Source: an uncultured Pelagibacteraceae bacterium (lineage in GTDB: Bacteria; Pseudomonadota; Alphaproteobacteria; Pelagibacterales; Pelagibacteraceae). From it: a stretch of 64,000 bases of DNA. Position 1 is the first letter of the stretch. The number at the start of each line of letters is the position of its first letter. A model generated the notes under the pieces. It was given only the letters and a program-made list of their open reading frames with translations. It made no database searches and was not told the DNA's origin. Location of the stretch: NCBI GenBank assembly GCA_902577575.1, contig CACGZQ010000005.1:1-64000 (forward strand). The letters are read 5' to 3'. This document shows, piece after piece, positions 20,391-31,753 of this stretch. The translations under genes were made by a program, and so were the position numbers.

Positions 20391-21570
20391 GGCTTTTGCA
20401 AAAAGTTTTGATCCTGTCCATTGCTTTTTTTAAATTATCCATTGAAGTAGCGTAAGATATTCTAAAGTAACCTTCTAAACCAAAAGCAGAACCTTGAACT
20501 ACAGCTACTTCAGCTTTTTCTAACAATTTTTCTACAAATTCTTTATCGGTTTTAAGTTTTGTTTTCTTATTAAGTAATTTTTTACAGTTTGGAAAAACAT
20601 AAAAAGCTCCTTCGGGACTTAAACAGCTTATACCTTTTGTATTATTTAGACTATCAACAACAAAATTTCTTCTTTCTTTAAAAGAATTTGATCTTTCTAT
20701 AATAAAGTCTTGTGTTCCATTCAAAGCTTCTACTGCAGCCGCTTGACTTATAGATGTAGGATTACTAGTTGATTGGGATTGAATTTTAGCCATAGCTTTA
20801 ATTATTTCTTTTGGACCTGCAGCATAACCTATTCTCCAGCCAGTCATTGAGTAAGATTTACTCACTCCATTCATGGTTAAAGTTCTGCTTTTTAATTTTT
20901 CAATTTGCGCAATTGTAAAAAATTTAAAACCATCATAAGTAATATGTTCGTAAATATCATCGCTTAAAATATATAAATTTTTATATTTTATTAAAATCTT
21001 TGATAAAGCTATAATCTCATCTTTAGTATAACCAGAGCCTGTAGGATTAGATGGAGAGTTTATAATTATCCACTTTGTTTTTTTTGAAACTGCTTTTGTT
21101 AATTTTTCCGGCGTTAATTTAAAATTATTTTTTTCATCACATTTAATTATTTTGGGCTTTCCCCCAGCTAACAAAACAATGTCAGGATAAGAAACCCAAT
21201 AAGGAGCTGGAATAATTACTTCATCACCTTTGTTTATGGTTGCCATAAAAGCATTATATAAGACTTGCTTGCCGCCAGTTCCGACAGAAATTTGATCAAG
21301 ACCGTATGATAAATCATTTTCTCTAGAAAATTTTGCTTGAATAGCTTTTTTTAACGCTGGGGTCCCATCTACCGCAGTATATTTTGTATCGCCTTTTCTA
21401 ATTGCTTCTATTGCTGCTTCTTTAATGTTATCTGGAGTATCAAAATCAGGCTCTCCAGCCCCTAAACCTATAACATCCTTTCCGGCAGCTCTCATTTCCC
21501 TGGCTTTTGAGGTAACTGCTATCGTTGGTGATGGTTTTATACGTTTTAAACTATTGGAAACTATGCTCAT
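20383..21570 (-). CDS. Class I aminotransferase, aspartate aminotransferase-like
   Basis: GAGEPDFDTPDNIKEAA, NSPSNPTGSGY, NGVSKSYSMTGWRIGYAAG. Confidence 0.92.
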   Translation of the reverse strand: MSIVSNSLKRIKPSPTIAVTSKAREMRAAGKDVIGLGAGEPDFDTPDNIKEAAIEAIRKGDTKYTAVDGTPALKKAIQAKFSRENDLSYGLDQISVGTGGKQVLYNAFMATINKGDEVIIPAPYWVSYPDIVLLAGGKPKIIKCDEKNNFKLTPEKLTKAVSKKTKWIIINSPSNPTGSGYTKDEIIALSKILIKYKNLYILSDDIYEHITYDGFKFFTIAQIEKLKSRTLTMNGVSKSYSMTGWRIGYAAGPKEIIKAMAKIQSQSTSNPTSISQAAAVEALNGTQDFIIERSNSFKERRNFVVDSLNNTKGISCLSPEGAFYVFPNCKKLLNKKTKLKTDKEFVEKLLEKAEVAVVQGSAFGLEGYFRISYATSMDNLKKAMDRIKTFCKSLS

Positions 21571-21608
21571 TGAAATTTATAATATAATTAATTTATTATT
21601 AACACAAA

Positions 21609-23780
21609 ATGCAAAATACTTATCAAGAAAAATTGGCTGACCTAAAAGTTAATAACTCTAAAAAAATTAAGAAGTTAGAGGGAGGTATTAACTTTAAAAT
21701 CAAAAGTGATTTTCAACCTAGCGGTGACCAGCCAGAGGCTATTAAGCAAATATTGAAAAACTTAAAAGATAACAAACAGGAACAAGTGCTTTTAGGGGTC
21801 ACGGGATCGGGTAAAACTTTTACAATGGCAAAAGTTATCGAAAAGGCTAATAGACCAGCTCTAATTCTAGCACCAAACAAAACGTTAGCCGCTCAATTGT
21901 ACGGAGAGTTTAAAAGTTTTTTTCCGGATAATGCTGTAGAATATTTTGTATCGTATTACGATTACTACACTCCAGAAGCATACGTTCCAAGATCTGATAC
22001 TTATATAGAAAAAGAAGCCTCAATAAATGAACAAATTGATCGCATGAGACACTCGGCTACAAGATCTTTGTTGGAAAGAGATGATGTAATTATTGTTGCG
22101 AGTGTATCTTGTATTTATGGTTTAGGTTCTGTAGAGGCATACTCGAAAATGACAATTACTTTAAAAAAGAATTATGATTACGAGCGAGATGATTTAATTA
22201 GGGCATTTATAAACTTGCAGTATAAAAGAAATGATCAAAATTTTTTTAGAGGGACTTTTAGGGTAAGAGGTGAAAATTTAGAAATCTTTCCATCACACTT
22301 AGAAGATAGAGCTTGGAGAATAAGTTTTAATTTAAATAAATTAGAAAAAATTGAAGAATTTGATCCACTTACTGGAGATAAGACAAATGATTACTCAATT
22401 ATAAAAATTTACGCCAATAGCCATTACATAACTCCTAAACCTACTATCGAGCAAGCAATAAGACAAATAAAATCTGAATTAGCTGAGACTTTAAAAAGAC
22501 ATAGAGAAAATAATAAACTTTTAGAAGAGCAGAGATTAAGAGAGCGTACCAAGTTCGATTTGGAAATGATTGAAGCTACCGGAACTTGTGCTGGGATAGA
22601 AAATTATTCAAGATTTTTATCAGGAAGAAAAGCTGGTGAACCACCTCCTACTCTGTTTGAGTATTTTCCAGATAATGCAATTATATTTGTAGACGAAAGT
22701 CACGTAACGATCCCTCAATTAAATGGAATGTACAAAGGTGACCGGACAAGAAAAAGTACGTTAGCCGAATACGGGTTTAGACTCCCCTCATGTATGGATA
22801 ATAGACCTTTGAAATTTGAAGAGTGGGATTTAATGAGAACGCAAACTGTTTTTGTCTCTGCTACCCCAGGACCTTGGGAACTAAAACAAACAAACAATAA
22901 ATACATTGACCAAATCATTAGGCCAACAGGTTTGATAGACCCACCGGTTGAAATAAGGCCAGCCAAAACTCAAGTTGATGATCTTATGCACGAGGCAAAA
23001 GAGATTGTTAAAAAAGGATATAGAGTTCTTGCTACAACGCTGACAAAAAAAATGGCTGAAGATCTTACTGAGTACCTCCATGAAAATGGTCTTAAGGTAA
23101 GATATATGCACTCTGACATTGATACTCTTGAAAGAATTGAGATCATAAGAGATTTGAGAATGGGAGTGTTTGATATTCTTGTGGGAATTAATTTGTTGAG
23201 AGAAGGATTAGATATTCCCGAATGTGCTTTGGTAGCAATTTTAGATGCTGATAAAGAGGGATTTTTAAGATCTGAAACTTCTTTAATTCAAACAATTGGA
23301 AGAGCAGCGCGAAATGTTGATGGCAAAGTAATTTTATATGCTGATAAAGTCACGAAGAGTATTGAAAAAGCCACTAAGGAAACAGATAGGAGAAGAAATA
23401 AACAATTAGAATTTAATAAGAAAAATGGAATAACTGCTGAGTCAGTTAAAAAAGAGATAAGTGATATCTTGGAGTCCGTTTACGAAAAAGATTACGTAAA
23501 AATTAGTGAGGGCTCAAATGTAGGCGGAAACTTAAAAAAACATCTGAAAGCTTTGAATAGAAAAATGAAAGAAGCTGCATCTAATTTAGAATTCGAAGAG
23601 GCAGCTAAACTAAGAGATGAAATGAGAAAATTAGAGGCGAGTGAACTTGAAATTACTTTAAATCCAAAAATTTCACAATATAATTTAAAAAGTAAGGTAT
23701 ATCCAAAAGGTAGATCAACTATGGGTATGCCGGGTACTAAACCAAGAAAAGCGATAAAAAAATGGAAACCAAAAAAATAA
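21609..23780 (+). CDS. uvrB: Excinuclease ABC subunit B
   Basis: [66 protein letters not shown] motif. Confidence 0.98.
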   Translation: MQNTYQEKLADLKVNNSKKIKKLEGGINFKIKSDFQPSGDQPEAIKQILKNLKDNKQEQVLLGVTGSGKTFTMAKVIEKANRPALILAPNKTLAAQLYGEFKSFFPDNAVEYFVSYYDYYTPEAYVPRSDTYIEKEASINEQIDRMRHSATRSLLERDDVIIVASVSCIYGLGSVEAYSKMTITLKKNYDYERDDLIRAFINLQYKRNDQNFFRGTFRVRGENLEIFPSHLEDRAWRISFNLNKLEKIEEFDPLTGDKTNDYSIIKIYANSHYITPKPTIEQAIRQIKSELAETLKRHRENNKLLEEQRLRERTKFDLEMIEATGTCAGIENYSRFLSGRKAGEPPPTLFEYFPDNAIIFVDESHVTIPQLNGMYKGDRTRKSTLAEYGFRLPSCMDNRPLKFEEWDLMRTQTVFVSATPGPWELKQTNNKYIDQIIRPTGLIDPPVEIRPAKTQVDDLMHEAKEIVKKGYRVLATTLTKKMAEDLTEYLHENGLKVRYMHSDIDTLERIEIIRDLRMGVFDILVGINLLREGLDIPECALVAILDADKEGFLRSETSLIQTIGRAARNVDGKVILYADKVTKSIEKATKETDRRRNKQLEFNKKNGITAESVKKEISDILESVYEKDYVKISEGSNVGGNLKKHLKALNRKMKEAASNLEFEEAAKLRDEMRKLEASELEITLNPKISQYNLKSKVYPKGRSTMGMPGTKPRKAIKKWKPKK

Positions 23781-24517
23781 TCATCACTGGTGGAGCTACT
23801 AGAATAGGATCTGCGATCGCTAAAAGTTTAGTTAGCTTTGAAACAAAAATAGGCATCCACTTTAATAAGTCTAAAAGTAGCGCTTTAAAATTAAAAAAAG
23901 AATTAGAGGAACTCGGGGCTGAAGCATACTTATTTAAAGCTGATTTAAATAATTTAAAGCAAACCGAAACTTTAATGAAAAAAGCTTATAAAACTCTTAA
24001 AGGATTAGATTGTTTAATTAATAATGCATCTATTTTTGAAAACGATAATCTTGAAAATTTTTCTGAAAAATCATTTTCAAAACATATGAATATTAATTTG
24101 AAAGCGCCAGCAATCTTAACACAAAGTTTTAAAAAGTTAATTAAAAACAAAGAGGGATGTATCATTAATATAATTGATCAAAGAGTTGAAAAATTAACTC
24201 CTTTTTTTTTCTCATACACTTTAAGTAAGTCTTCATTGGCCACTTTCACAAAAACATCAGCCATGAAATTAGCACCTAATATAAGAGTGAATGGTATCTC
24301 ACCTGGGCCAACTTTAAAAAACAAAAGACAATCCGAAACGCATTTCAAAAAACAATGGAAATCTACACTCTTAAGGAAGAAAGTAGACCTAGATAACATA
24401 TGTAACGGGGTAAGGTTTTTTATTGAAAATAAAAGTATAACAGGAGAAATAATAAATATCGATAGCGGGCAAAGACTTGCTTGGCAAACACCAGATATTA
24501 TTAATACAAAAGAATGA
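23762..24517 (+). CDS. SDR oxidoreductase; candidate FolM/PTR1-like pteridine reductase
   Basis: [47 protein letters not shown]-terminus, overlaps folB. Confidence 0.75.
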   Translation: METKKIIITGGATRIGSAIAKSLVSFETKIGIHFNKSKSSALKLKKELEELGAEAYLFKADLNNLKQTETLMKKAYKTLKGLDCLINNASIFENDNLENFSEKSFSKHMNINLKAPAILTQSFKKLIKNKEGCIINIIDQRVEKLTPFFFSYTLSKSSLATFTKTSAMKLAPNIRVNGISPGPTLKNKRQSETHFKKQWKSTLLRKKVDLDNICNGVRFFIENKSITGEIINIDSGQRLAWQTPDIINTKE

Positions 24518-24909
24518 AAATAATTAAATTCAAAAAGAAAGAGAAATTTAAATATAAAAGAAAAGTAATTATAAAAGATTTAATTTTAAATATTTCGATA
24601 GGGATACATGATTTTGAAAAAAAAAAGAAGCAAAGAGTAAAATTTAATATTGAAATTTTAACTAATCCATATGTGCCTCCTAATAGTAAAGATTTAAATT
24701 CAATACTCGATTATGAGGAAATTGTTGGTAAAATTGAAAAAATTTCATATTTAAAACATCACGAGCTACTCGAAGAGCTAGCAGAAAATATTTTTAATAT
24801 GATATTTAAAAATAGACTTGTTAAAAAGATAAATCTTAAGATAGAGAAGTTAGATATCTTGAAAAAAACTAAATCTGTTGGTATCGAAGTATCAAAATCA
24901 AAAGTATGA
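24514..24909 (+). CDS. folB: Dihydroneopterin aldolase
   Basis: [57 protein letters not shown]. Confidence 0.82.
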   Translation: MKIIKFKKKEKFKYKRKVIIKDLILNISIGIHDFEKKKKQRVKFNIEILTNPYVPPNSKDLNSILDYEEIVGKIEKISYLKHHELLEELAENIFNMIFKNRLVKKINLKIEKLDILKKTKSVGIEVSKSKV

Positions 24910-26744
24910 TTAATAGTTTAGAATTAGGAAAAAAAGTAATTAAGGAAAAAATACCGCTAATACCAAAAAACCCCGGTGTTTACAAAATGATTAGTTCCAC
25001 TGGTGAAATCCTTTATATTGGGAAAGCTAAAAACATTCCAAATAGACTTAAAAGTTATGTCACTGAATCAAACCTTCCAATTAGAACTGAGAGAATGCTC
25101 TCACTCACACATAACCTTGAAACTACTACCACAAGTAATGAGAGCGAGGCTCTTCTATTAGAAGCAAATTTAATAAAAAAACATAAACCTCGTTACAACA
25201 TTCTTTTGCGTGATGACAAATCTTTCCCTTATATTTATATTGGTAATAAAGATAAGTGGCCGCAACTTACAAAATTAAGAGGGAAAAAATCAAAAACTGG
25301 ATACTATTTTGGTCCTTTTGCATCAATTGGATCTGCTAATTGGACAATAAAAATTTTACAAAAAATTTTTCTTTTACGTGTTTGTGATGACACTGTTTTT
25401 AAAAATAGAGAGAGGCCGTGTATCCTTTACCAAATTAAAAGATGCTCAGCTCCGTGTGTTGGACATATAAATGAAAAAGATTACGAGTCTACAGTAGCCG
25501 ACGCTATTAATTTTATTTCTGGTAAATCTAGAAGAATTCAAAAAAATTTATCCAAAGAAATGGAAAAAGCTAGTAAAGAATTAGATTACGAAAAAGCTGC
25601 TGTAGCTAGGGACAGAATAAAAGCATTAACTCAAATCCAAACTTCTCAAAAAATAAATCAAACAAACTTAACAGAAGCTGATGTTATAAGTATTTATAAA
25701 GAGACAGGAAAAACATGTGTGCAAGTATTTTTTTTCAGGTCTAAACAAAACTGGGGTAATCAGGCTTTCTATCCAAAACATGATCCTGATGACAGTGTAG
25801 AAGATATAATAAGTTCTTTTATATCGCAATTTTATGAAAACAAAACTATTCCGAGGCTGATATTAACTAATTGTGAAGTCAAAGATAAAAAACTTATTGA
25901 AAAAACATTTTCAGATAAGGATAAAAAAGATATTATTATTAAGCTAGCTAAAAGTAAAAATGAGATAAGTATTTCTAGTCTTGCAGAGAAAAATGCAAAA
26001 CAATCTTTAAAACAAAAACTCATTCAATCTGATACTAACAATAATCTTATCGAAGAATTAGCATCTAAATTCAAAATTAATAACAACATTGATTTGATAG
26101 AAGTTTACGATAATAGCCACATTCAAGGATCTGACTCTGTCGGATCATTAATTTGTTTCAGTAATGAGGGTTTTATTAAGAAAAGATATAGAAAATTCAA
26201 TATTAAAGATGAAAAGGTAAAAAATGATGACTACGGTATGATGAAAGAAGTTTTATTTAGAAGATTTTCTAAAGCAATTAAAGAAAAATCTGGTTCATTA
26301 TCATTACCGGATTTAATAATGATAGACGGTGGAAAAGGACAATACTCTGTATCTAAAGAAGTTCTTAATGAATTGGGATTACATGACTTGCCAATTTTAG
26401 CAGTGGCAAAGGGTAAAAAAAGAAATGCTGGAGAAGAAAAGATATACCATGAAAGTAAAGAATATATTTTAGAAAAAAATGATCCATTATTATTTTTCAT
26501 ACAAAGACTACGAGATGAAGCCCATCGATTTGCTATAAGCACTCACAGGGCTAAAAGAAAGAAAAATCTTAGCAAATCTTTATTAGATCAAATCCAAGGA
26601 ATTGGAAGACAGAGAAAAAGAGCTTTATTAAATCATTTTGGTTCCGCACGAGCAGTTGAGTCTGCAAGTTTTGACGATTTAAAATCAGTAGAAGGAATAG
26701 AAGACAATATAGCAAAGAAAATATATGATTACTTTCACGAATAA
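24906..26744 (+). CDS. uvrC: Excinuclease ABC subunit C
   Basis: [35 protein letters not shown] domain, [17 protein letters not shown]-terminal HhH. Confidence 0.97.
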   Translation: MINSLELGKKVIKEKIPLIPKNPGVYKMISSTGEILYIGKAKNIPNRLKSYVTESNLPIRTERMLSLTHNLETTTTSNESEALLLEANLIKKHKPRYNILLRDDKSFPYIYIGNKDKWPQLTKLRGKKSKTGYYFGPFASIGSANWTIKILQKIFLLRVCDDTVFKNRERPCILYQIKRCSAPCVGHINEKDYESTVADAINFISGKSRRIQKNLSKEMEKASKELDYEKAAVARDRIKALTQIQTSQKINQTNLTEADVISIYKETGKTCVQVFFFRSKQNWGNQAFYPKHDPDDSVEDIISSFISQFYENKTIPRLILTNCEVKDKKLIEKTFSDKDKKDIIIKLAKSKNEISISSLAEKNAKQSLKQKLIQSDTNNNLIEELASKFKINNNIDLIEVYDNSHIQGSDSVGSLICFSNEGFIKKRYRKFNIKDEKVKNDDYGMMKEVLFRRFSKAIKEKSGSLSLPDLIMIDGGKGQYSVSKEVLNELGLHDLPILAVAKGKKRNAGEEKIYHESKEYILEKNDPLLFFIQRLRDEAHRFAISTHRAKRKKNLSKSLLDQIQGIGRQRKRALLNHFGSARAVESASFDDLKSVEGIEDNIAKKIYDYFHE

Positions 26745-27329
26745 ATGAAATTAAAAATACCAAATATACTTACCATCGGTCGAATCATAATTGTTCCAAT
26801 TTTTGTTGTTACTTTTTTTATACCTGGGTTTTTTGGAGACTTAATACCGTTCTTTTTATTTGTTTTGGCAAGTTTTACAGACTATTTGGATGGTTTATTA
26901 GCAAGATTTTTCAAAGAGGAGTCTAAGTTAGGAGAACTTTTAGACCCTATAGCAGATAAAATACTTGTTGCCGCCGCACTAATATTACTTGTTATGAATG
27001 GAACAATAAAAAACTATGAGGTCATTGCTGCAGTAATTATTTTAACCAGAGAGATCTTGGTTTCAGGTTTAAGAGAATTTTTAGCAAAAGGAAAAATTAT
27101 AATGCAAGTAACAAGCCTAGCAAAAATGAAAACTTTTATTCAAATGACTTCAATTGCAATTTTACTTACTGGAGATATTGGAAATAAAATTATAAATTTT
27201 CAAGATTATAATGCACAAACAGTAGGAATTATTTTACTATGGTTATCTGCTTTTTTGACATTATATACAGGTTACGATTATCTTAGAAAAGGGATTGACC
27301 ATGCGATTAATGAGGATAGCAAAGACTAA
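26745..27329 (+). CDS. pgsA: CDP-diacylglycerol-glycerol-3-phosphate 3-phosphatidyltransferase
   Basis: PNILTIGRIIIVPIF, DYLDGLLARFFKEESKLGELLDPIADKIL CDP-alcohol transferase motif. Confidence 0.94.
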   Translation: MKLKIPNILTIGRIIIVPIFVVTFFIPGFFGDLIPFFLFVLASFTDYLDGLLARFFKEESKLGELLDPIADKILVAAALILLVMNGTIKNYEVIAAVIILTREILVSGLREFLAKGKIIMQVTSLAKMKTFIQMTSIAILLTGDIGNKIINFQDYNAQTVGIILLWLSAFLTLYTGYDYLRKGIDHAINEDSKD

Positions 27330-28213
27330 GCGGCAGTGTCTTTTCTAACTAACTTTTGATAATCGTCATTTAAACTAGAAATTAAGTTACATACTTTGAA
27401 TTCGTATTCATTAATTTGAGATACAGGTGTGACCTCTGCAGCGGTGCCTGTCAAAAAACACCCAACAAATTCTTTCATTTCTTCTGGCTTTATTTTTCTT
27501 TCAATTACATTTATTCCTTTAGACTTTGCAATTTTTATTACTTCACGTCTAGTAATACCATCAAGAAAAGAGTCTGGTACTGGAGTATGGAGATCCTCAT
27601 TTTTGCTTTTAAAAAATACATTTGCACCTGTGGCCTCTGCAATATTTCCCTCATGATCTAACATTAATGAGTCTGTAAAACCATCAGCCTCTGCTTCATG
27701 TTTAGATAAGGTGCAAATCATATATAACCCTGCTGCTTTGGTATCCCAAGGAATCGTGTTAGGCGCTGGTCTTCTCCAATTTGAGATATTAAGTTTAATA
27801 CCTTTCAATTTTAATTTAGGATCAAAGTATGACCCCCATTCCCAAGTGGCAATTGCAACATGTATTTTATTTCTTTGCGCTGAAATAGCCATCATTTCAC
27901 TTCCTCTCCATATTAAGGGTCTGACATAACCATTTTGTACTTTTTGAATGTTAACGATTTTTTTACAAGCGCTATTAATTTCGTCTAGACTATAAGGTAC
28001 TTTTATTCCCATTCTTTTAGCAGAGTAAAATAATCTTTCGGTGTGTTCTTCTAATTTAAATATTTCACCATCATAAACTCTCTCGCCCTCAAAAACACAA
28101 CTGGCATAGTGCAATCCGTGATTTAAAACATGAATATTTGCATCTTTCCAATCAACGGTCTCGCCATTAAACCAAATTTTTCCTGATCTTTTATCGTAAG
28201 GTATACTTTCCAT
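27326..28213 (-). CDS. ilvE: Branched-chain amino acid aminotransferase
   Basis: KIWFNGETVDWKDANIHVLNHGLHYASCVFEGER, AEATGANVFF, FLTGTAAEVTPV. Confidence 0.94.
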   Translation of the reverse strand: MESIPYDKRSGKIWFNGETVDWKDANIHVLNHGLHYASCVFEGERVYDGEIFKLEEHTERLFYSAKRMGIKVPYSLDEINSACKKIVNIQKVQNGYVRPLIWRGSEMMAISAQRNKIHVAIATWEWGSYFDPKLKLKGIKLNISNWRRPAPNTIPWDTKAAGLYMICTLSKHEAEADGFTDSLMLDHEGNIAEATGANVFFKSKNEDLHTPVPDSFLDGITRREVIKIAKSKGINVIERKIKPEEMKEFVGCFLTGTAAEVTPVSQINEYEFKVCNLISSLNDDYQKLVRKDTAA

Positions 28214-28289
28214 TTGTAGTAAATATATAGATTTTTTCTAATTAAAAAAGTATATTCCAAAATAGGATAAGTCAATATAACTTACCATT

Positions 28290-28730
28290 ATGAAAGATTT
28301 ACTCTATCTAAAAGACGAACAAATTAAAGAATTTATATCTTTGCTCTATTATGCTTACAGAGAAACGTTTTCTGATCCTCGAGAGATATTATCAAAAAAA
28401 TTTTTTGGTCCAGCACATTTAAGAGCTTTGAATTTAATTGAGAGAAATCCAGGAATTAACCTTGGTGAGCTCATATTTAAACTTAAGGTGACAAAACAAA
28501 GCCTAAATAGAGTGCTAAGAGATTTAATAAAAGCTAAAATGATTAAACAAATACAAGATCAAAATGACACAAGAAAAAAAAATATATTTTTAGACAAAGA
28601 AGGCAAAGCTTTTTTTGAAATAGTATACAATACACAAAAGAAAAGAATATTTAATGCGTTAAAAAATTCTAGCTCAGATTCAGTCATTAAATTTAAGGAT
28701 GTATTAAAAAAAATAATAAATGGAAAATAA
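28290..28730 (+). CDS. petP: MarR-family regulator, PetP-like
   Basis: MarR wHTH (GINLGELIFKLKVTKQSLNRVLRDLIKAKMI), upstream of an OmpR-type regulator and next to ilvE. Confidence 0.72.
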   Translation: MKDLLYLKDEQIKEFISLLYYAYRETFSDPREILSKKFFGPAHLRALNLIERNPGINLGELIFKLKVTKQSLNRVLRDLIKAKMIKQIQDQNDTRKKNIFLDKEGKAFFEIVYNTQKKRIFNALKNSSSDSVIKFKDVLKKIINGK

Positions 28731-29397
28731 TAAGCTACATATACTAGTTGTTGATGATGATGATAGAATACGTAATCTTCTTAAAGATTTTCTTTCAGAT
28801 AACAATTATATTGTTTCGACAGCGGAAAACGCTGAGGGAGCCAAAGAAAAAATCAATTATATAAAATTTGACATAATCATTTTGGATGTGATGATGCCCG
28901 GACAAGACGGCTATGATTTGACAAGGGATATTAAAAAAAAATTTAAAATTCCTATAATACTACTCACAGCAAAAGGGGAAGTAGAAAACCGAATTAAAGG
29001 CCTAGAGATAGGTGCTGACGATTATATTGGTAAGCCATTTGAACCAAAAGAACTTCTTCTGCGAATAAAAAATATTATAAAAAACACTAATAAATTAAAC
29101 TTAAACTCATCTCACACAATTGGTAAAGCCATAGTTGATTTGAGTAAACTGAAAATAGATTTAAATGATAAATCTAAAAAGATTAATAATTCTGAAAAAA
29201 AAGTATTAGTGGAAATGTTGTCTAACCCGGGTAAAACATTTTCTAGAGATGAGATAGGTAAAATTTCTGGTATCAAGCAAGAACGATCAATTGATGTAAT
29301 GATCACCAGATTAAGACAAAAAATTGAGACAGATCCAAAAAATCCAAAATATCTTCAAACTATAAGGGGCTTAGGTTATGTTCTCTGGATTGAATAA
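28720..29397 (+). CDS. petR: OmpR-family response regulator, PetR-like
   Basis: VDDDDRIR, IILDVMMPGQDGYDL, LLTAKGEVENRIKGLEIGADDYIGKPFEPKEL, wHTH C-terminus. Confidence 0.85.
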   Translation: MENNKLHILVVDDDDRIRNLLKDFLSDNNYIVSTAENAEGAKEKINYIKFDIIILDVMMPGQDGYDLTRDIKKKFKIPIILLTAKGEVENRIKGLEIGADDYIGKPFEPKELLLRIKNIIKNTNKLNLNSSHTIGKAIVDLSKLKIDLNDKSKKINNSEKKVLVEMLSNPGKTFSRDEIGKISGIKQERSIDVMITRLRQKIETDPKNPKYLQTIRGLGYVLWIE

Positions 29398-30694
29398 ATT
29401 TTTAAAAATAATTTTACCCAAAAGATTGTTTTATAGGGCTCTTATAATTGTTGCAGCTCCTATTATTATATTACAGCTTATTATAACCATTGTTTTTTAT
29501 GATAGTATTTGGATTAAGGCAAATAAAAACACAACAAGGGCCTTGGTAGCACAATTAAAAACCATTGAACAAGTGTACCAGAATGACAAAAAAAATTTAG
29601 ATTTTTTAACGGATAGTTATAAGAATAATTTTAATTTTGAAATCGGGATAAATCAGAATAACTTTCCGACATCAACAGGGGAAAGAAAATTTAGCCCGAT
29701 GGATAGGTCTTTAAGAAGAGAATTAAAATCTGCATTTGGTAATAGTAATTATTGGTTTAGTACATCTAAATTTAAGAACGCCGTTGAAATCAAAATAAAA
29801 TCGAAAAATGAAATAATAGAATTTTTGGTTCCAAAAGAGATGGTTTCAGCTTCATCTGTTAGATTATTTCTCCTGTGGACTACTCTTCCTTCAGTCGTAT
29901 TAATAATTATAGCATTAATATTTTTAAAAAACCAAACTAGGCCTTTAGTAAGGTTAGCTAAAGCAGCTGAAAAATTTGGAAAAGGTGATTATGTAAACGA
30001 TTTCAGACCATCTGGGGCACAAGAGATTCGCAAAGCTGCTTATGAGTTTGATAGAATGGCTAAAAGGATAAATAGGCACCTAAATCAAAGGTCTGAAATG
30101 CTCTCTGGTATAAGTCATGACTTAAGAACACCTTTGACAAGACTAAAACTCCAACTTGCAATGCTAAAACAAAAAGATCTTTCACAGAATATGTCAAAAG
30201 ATATAGATGAGATGGAGAAAATGTTAAATGACTATCTACAATATGCCAAAACACAGTCTCAAGAAAATACTACAAATGTGAATTTGAATGAAATGTTTTT
30301 AGAAATTTCTAAGAGCACAAAGCCTGAAAGAGTAAAAATTTTGGGTCATGATCAAATAGTTGTCAATGGCAGAAGTCTCGCTTTAAAAAGATGTTTTGAA
30401 AATCTAATTCAAAATGGATTAACATACGGTAATAATGTTAACGTTAATTTTAAAAAAGGTAATAATCGGGTTTCAATTTCAATTGAAGACGACGGTCCAG
30501 GTATTCCAGAAGACCAATATAAAAGTGTATTCAAGCCTTTTTATAGACTAGATAAAAGTAGAAGTTTAAATAAATCTGGTGTTGGTCTAGGTCTTGCAAT
30601 AGTAGAAGATATTATCAACTCTCATGGAGGAAATATTCAATTAGGTAAAAGTAAATTGAATGGTTTATTAGTAAGAATTTCATTACCTTTTTAA
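29378..30694 (+). CDS. EnvZ-like sensor histidine kinase
   Basis: Two TM helices, HAMP, GISHDLRTPLTRLKLQLAM H-box, ENLIQNGLTYG, DDGPGIP, SGVGLGLAIV. Confidence 0.93.
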   Translation: MFSGLNKFLKIILPKRLFYRALIIVAAPIIILQLIITIVFYDSIWIKANKNTTRALVAQLKTIEQVYQNDKKNLDFLTDSYKNNFNFEIGINQNNFPTSTGERKFSPMDRSLRRELKSAFGNSNYWFSTSKFKNAVEIKIKSKNEIIEFLVPKEMVSASSVRLFLLWTTLPSVVLIIIALIFLKNQTRPLVRLAKAAEKFGKGDYVNDFRPSGAQEIRKAAYEFDRMAKRINRHLNQRSEMLSGISHDLRTPLTRLKLQLAMLKQKDLSQNMSKDIDEMEKMLNDYLQYAKTQSQENTTNVNLNEMFLEISKSTKPERVKILGHDQIVVNGRSLALKRCFENLIQNGLTYGNNVNVNFKKGNNRVSISIEDDGPGIPEDQYKSVFKPFYRLDKSRSLNKSGVGLGLAIVEDIINSHGGNIQLGKSKLNGLLVRISLPF

Positions 30695-30916
30695 CTTTTT
30701 TTTCTTTAAGATTTTTTTTATTGAAGCATCTTGTTTTTGAACAATCTTTTTAAGTATCTCAAACTCTTGTCGTGAAACTAGTTCAAGCTTGTTCACAATT
30801 TTATCTTTTTTAAACTTAAATTCATTAGAGATTTCTTTTTTTAAATCTTTAGATGATAAAACACCACTCTCAATTAAGTTTGACAAAACTTTTAAAATTT
30901 TTTCAGAATTGCTCAT
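30683..30916 (-). CDS. BMFP/UbiK-like accessory coiled-coil protein
   Basis: 77 aa; LVSRQEFEILKKIVQKQDASIKKI typical of the UbiK/BMFP C-terminus. Confidence 0.65.
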   Translation of the reverse strand: MSNSEKILKVLSNLIESGVLSSKDLKKEISNEFKFKKDKIVNKLELVSRQEFEILKKIVQKQDASIKKILKKKKLKR

Positions 30917-30967
30917 AAATCATCTTATTTGATGAGCATGTTAAATTCAAATGTGATATAATAAAAC

Positions 30968-31753
30968 ATGTTTACGCACAATTTAGACCCAATATTATTC
31001 GATTTTGGGTTTATAGCAATTAGGTGGTACTCTTTAGCTTATATATTTGGGATTATTATAGGTTGGTGGTATGGAAAAAAAATAATTTTAAAGAAAAATC
31101 AGGAATTAAATCAAAAGATAAATTTAGGTGATTTTGATGATTTAATCACTTATATAATAATCGCAATCATTTTAGGAGGTAGATTGGGCTATGTTGTCTT
31201 CTATAATTTCGAATATTTTATTCTGAACCCAATTGAAATTTTAAAAGTGTGGGAAGGAGGTATGTCTTTCCACGGAGCATTAATTGGAATTATTTTGGCG
31301 ACAATCACTTTTTCAGCTAAGAGAAAAATAAAAACTTTATTTTTATTAGACATTATTGCATGCGTTTCACCTATAGGAATTTTTTTTGGAAGAATAGCAA
31401 ATTTTATAAATGGCGAATTAGTTGGGAAAGTAACTAATGTATACTGGGGCGTAATTTTTCCAAATATTGATAACTTAACAAGACATCCCTCTCAACTTTA
31501 CGAGGCTTTTTTAGAAGGTGTTTTATTATTTTTAGTTATGAATTTTTTATATTCTAAAAAAAATTACAAAATTGGAAGTTGTTCATCGTTCTTTTTAATC
31601 TTTTATGGAATTTTTAGAATTTCTGTAGAGTTTTTTAGAGAACCAGACATACAGGTTGGGTATTTAATTGGGTCAATTAGTATGGGAATGTTTCTCAGTG
31701 TATTAATGATTTTTGTTGGTAGTATAATTTACTTTAAAAGAAATGATGCTTGA
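30968..31753 (+). CDS. lgt: Prolipoprotein diacylglyceryl transferase
   Basis: IRWYSLAYIFGIIIGWW, GGRLGYVVFYN, EGGMSFHGALIG, GRIANFINGELVG, RHPSQLYEA. Confidence 0.97.
   Translation: MFTHNLDPILFDFGFIAIRWYSLAYIFGIIIGWWYGKKIILKKNQELNQKINLGDFDDLITYIIIAIILGGRLGYVVFYNFEYFILNPIEILKVWEGGMSFHGALIGIILATITFSAKRKIKTLFLLDIIACVSPIGIFFGRIANFINGELVGKVTNVYWGVIFPNIDNLTRHPSQLYEAFLEGVLLFLVMNFLYSKKNYKIGSCSSFFLIFYGIFRISVEFFREPDIQVGYLIGSISMGMFLSVLMIFVGSIIYFKRNDA

Noticed and set aside
22715-23111. Two antisense ORFs within uvrB
   Set aside because: Complementary to conserved UvrB helicase motifs; no independent support.
26231-26542. 103-aa antisense ORF within uvrC
   Set aside because: Shadow of the conserved UvrC catalytic domain; no promoter or homology evident.
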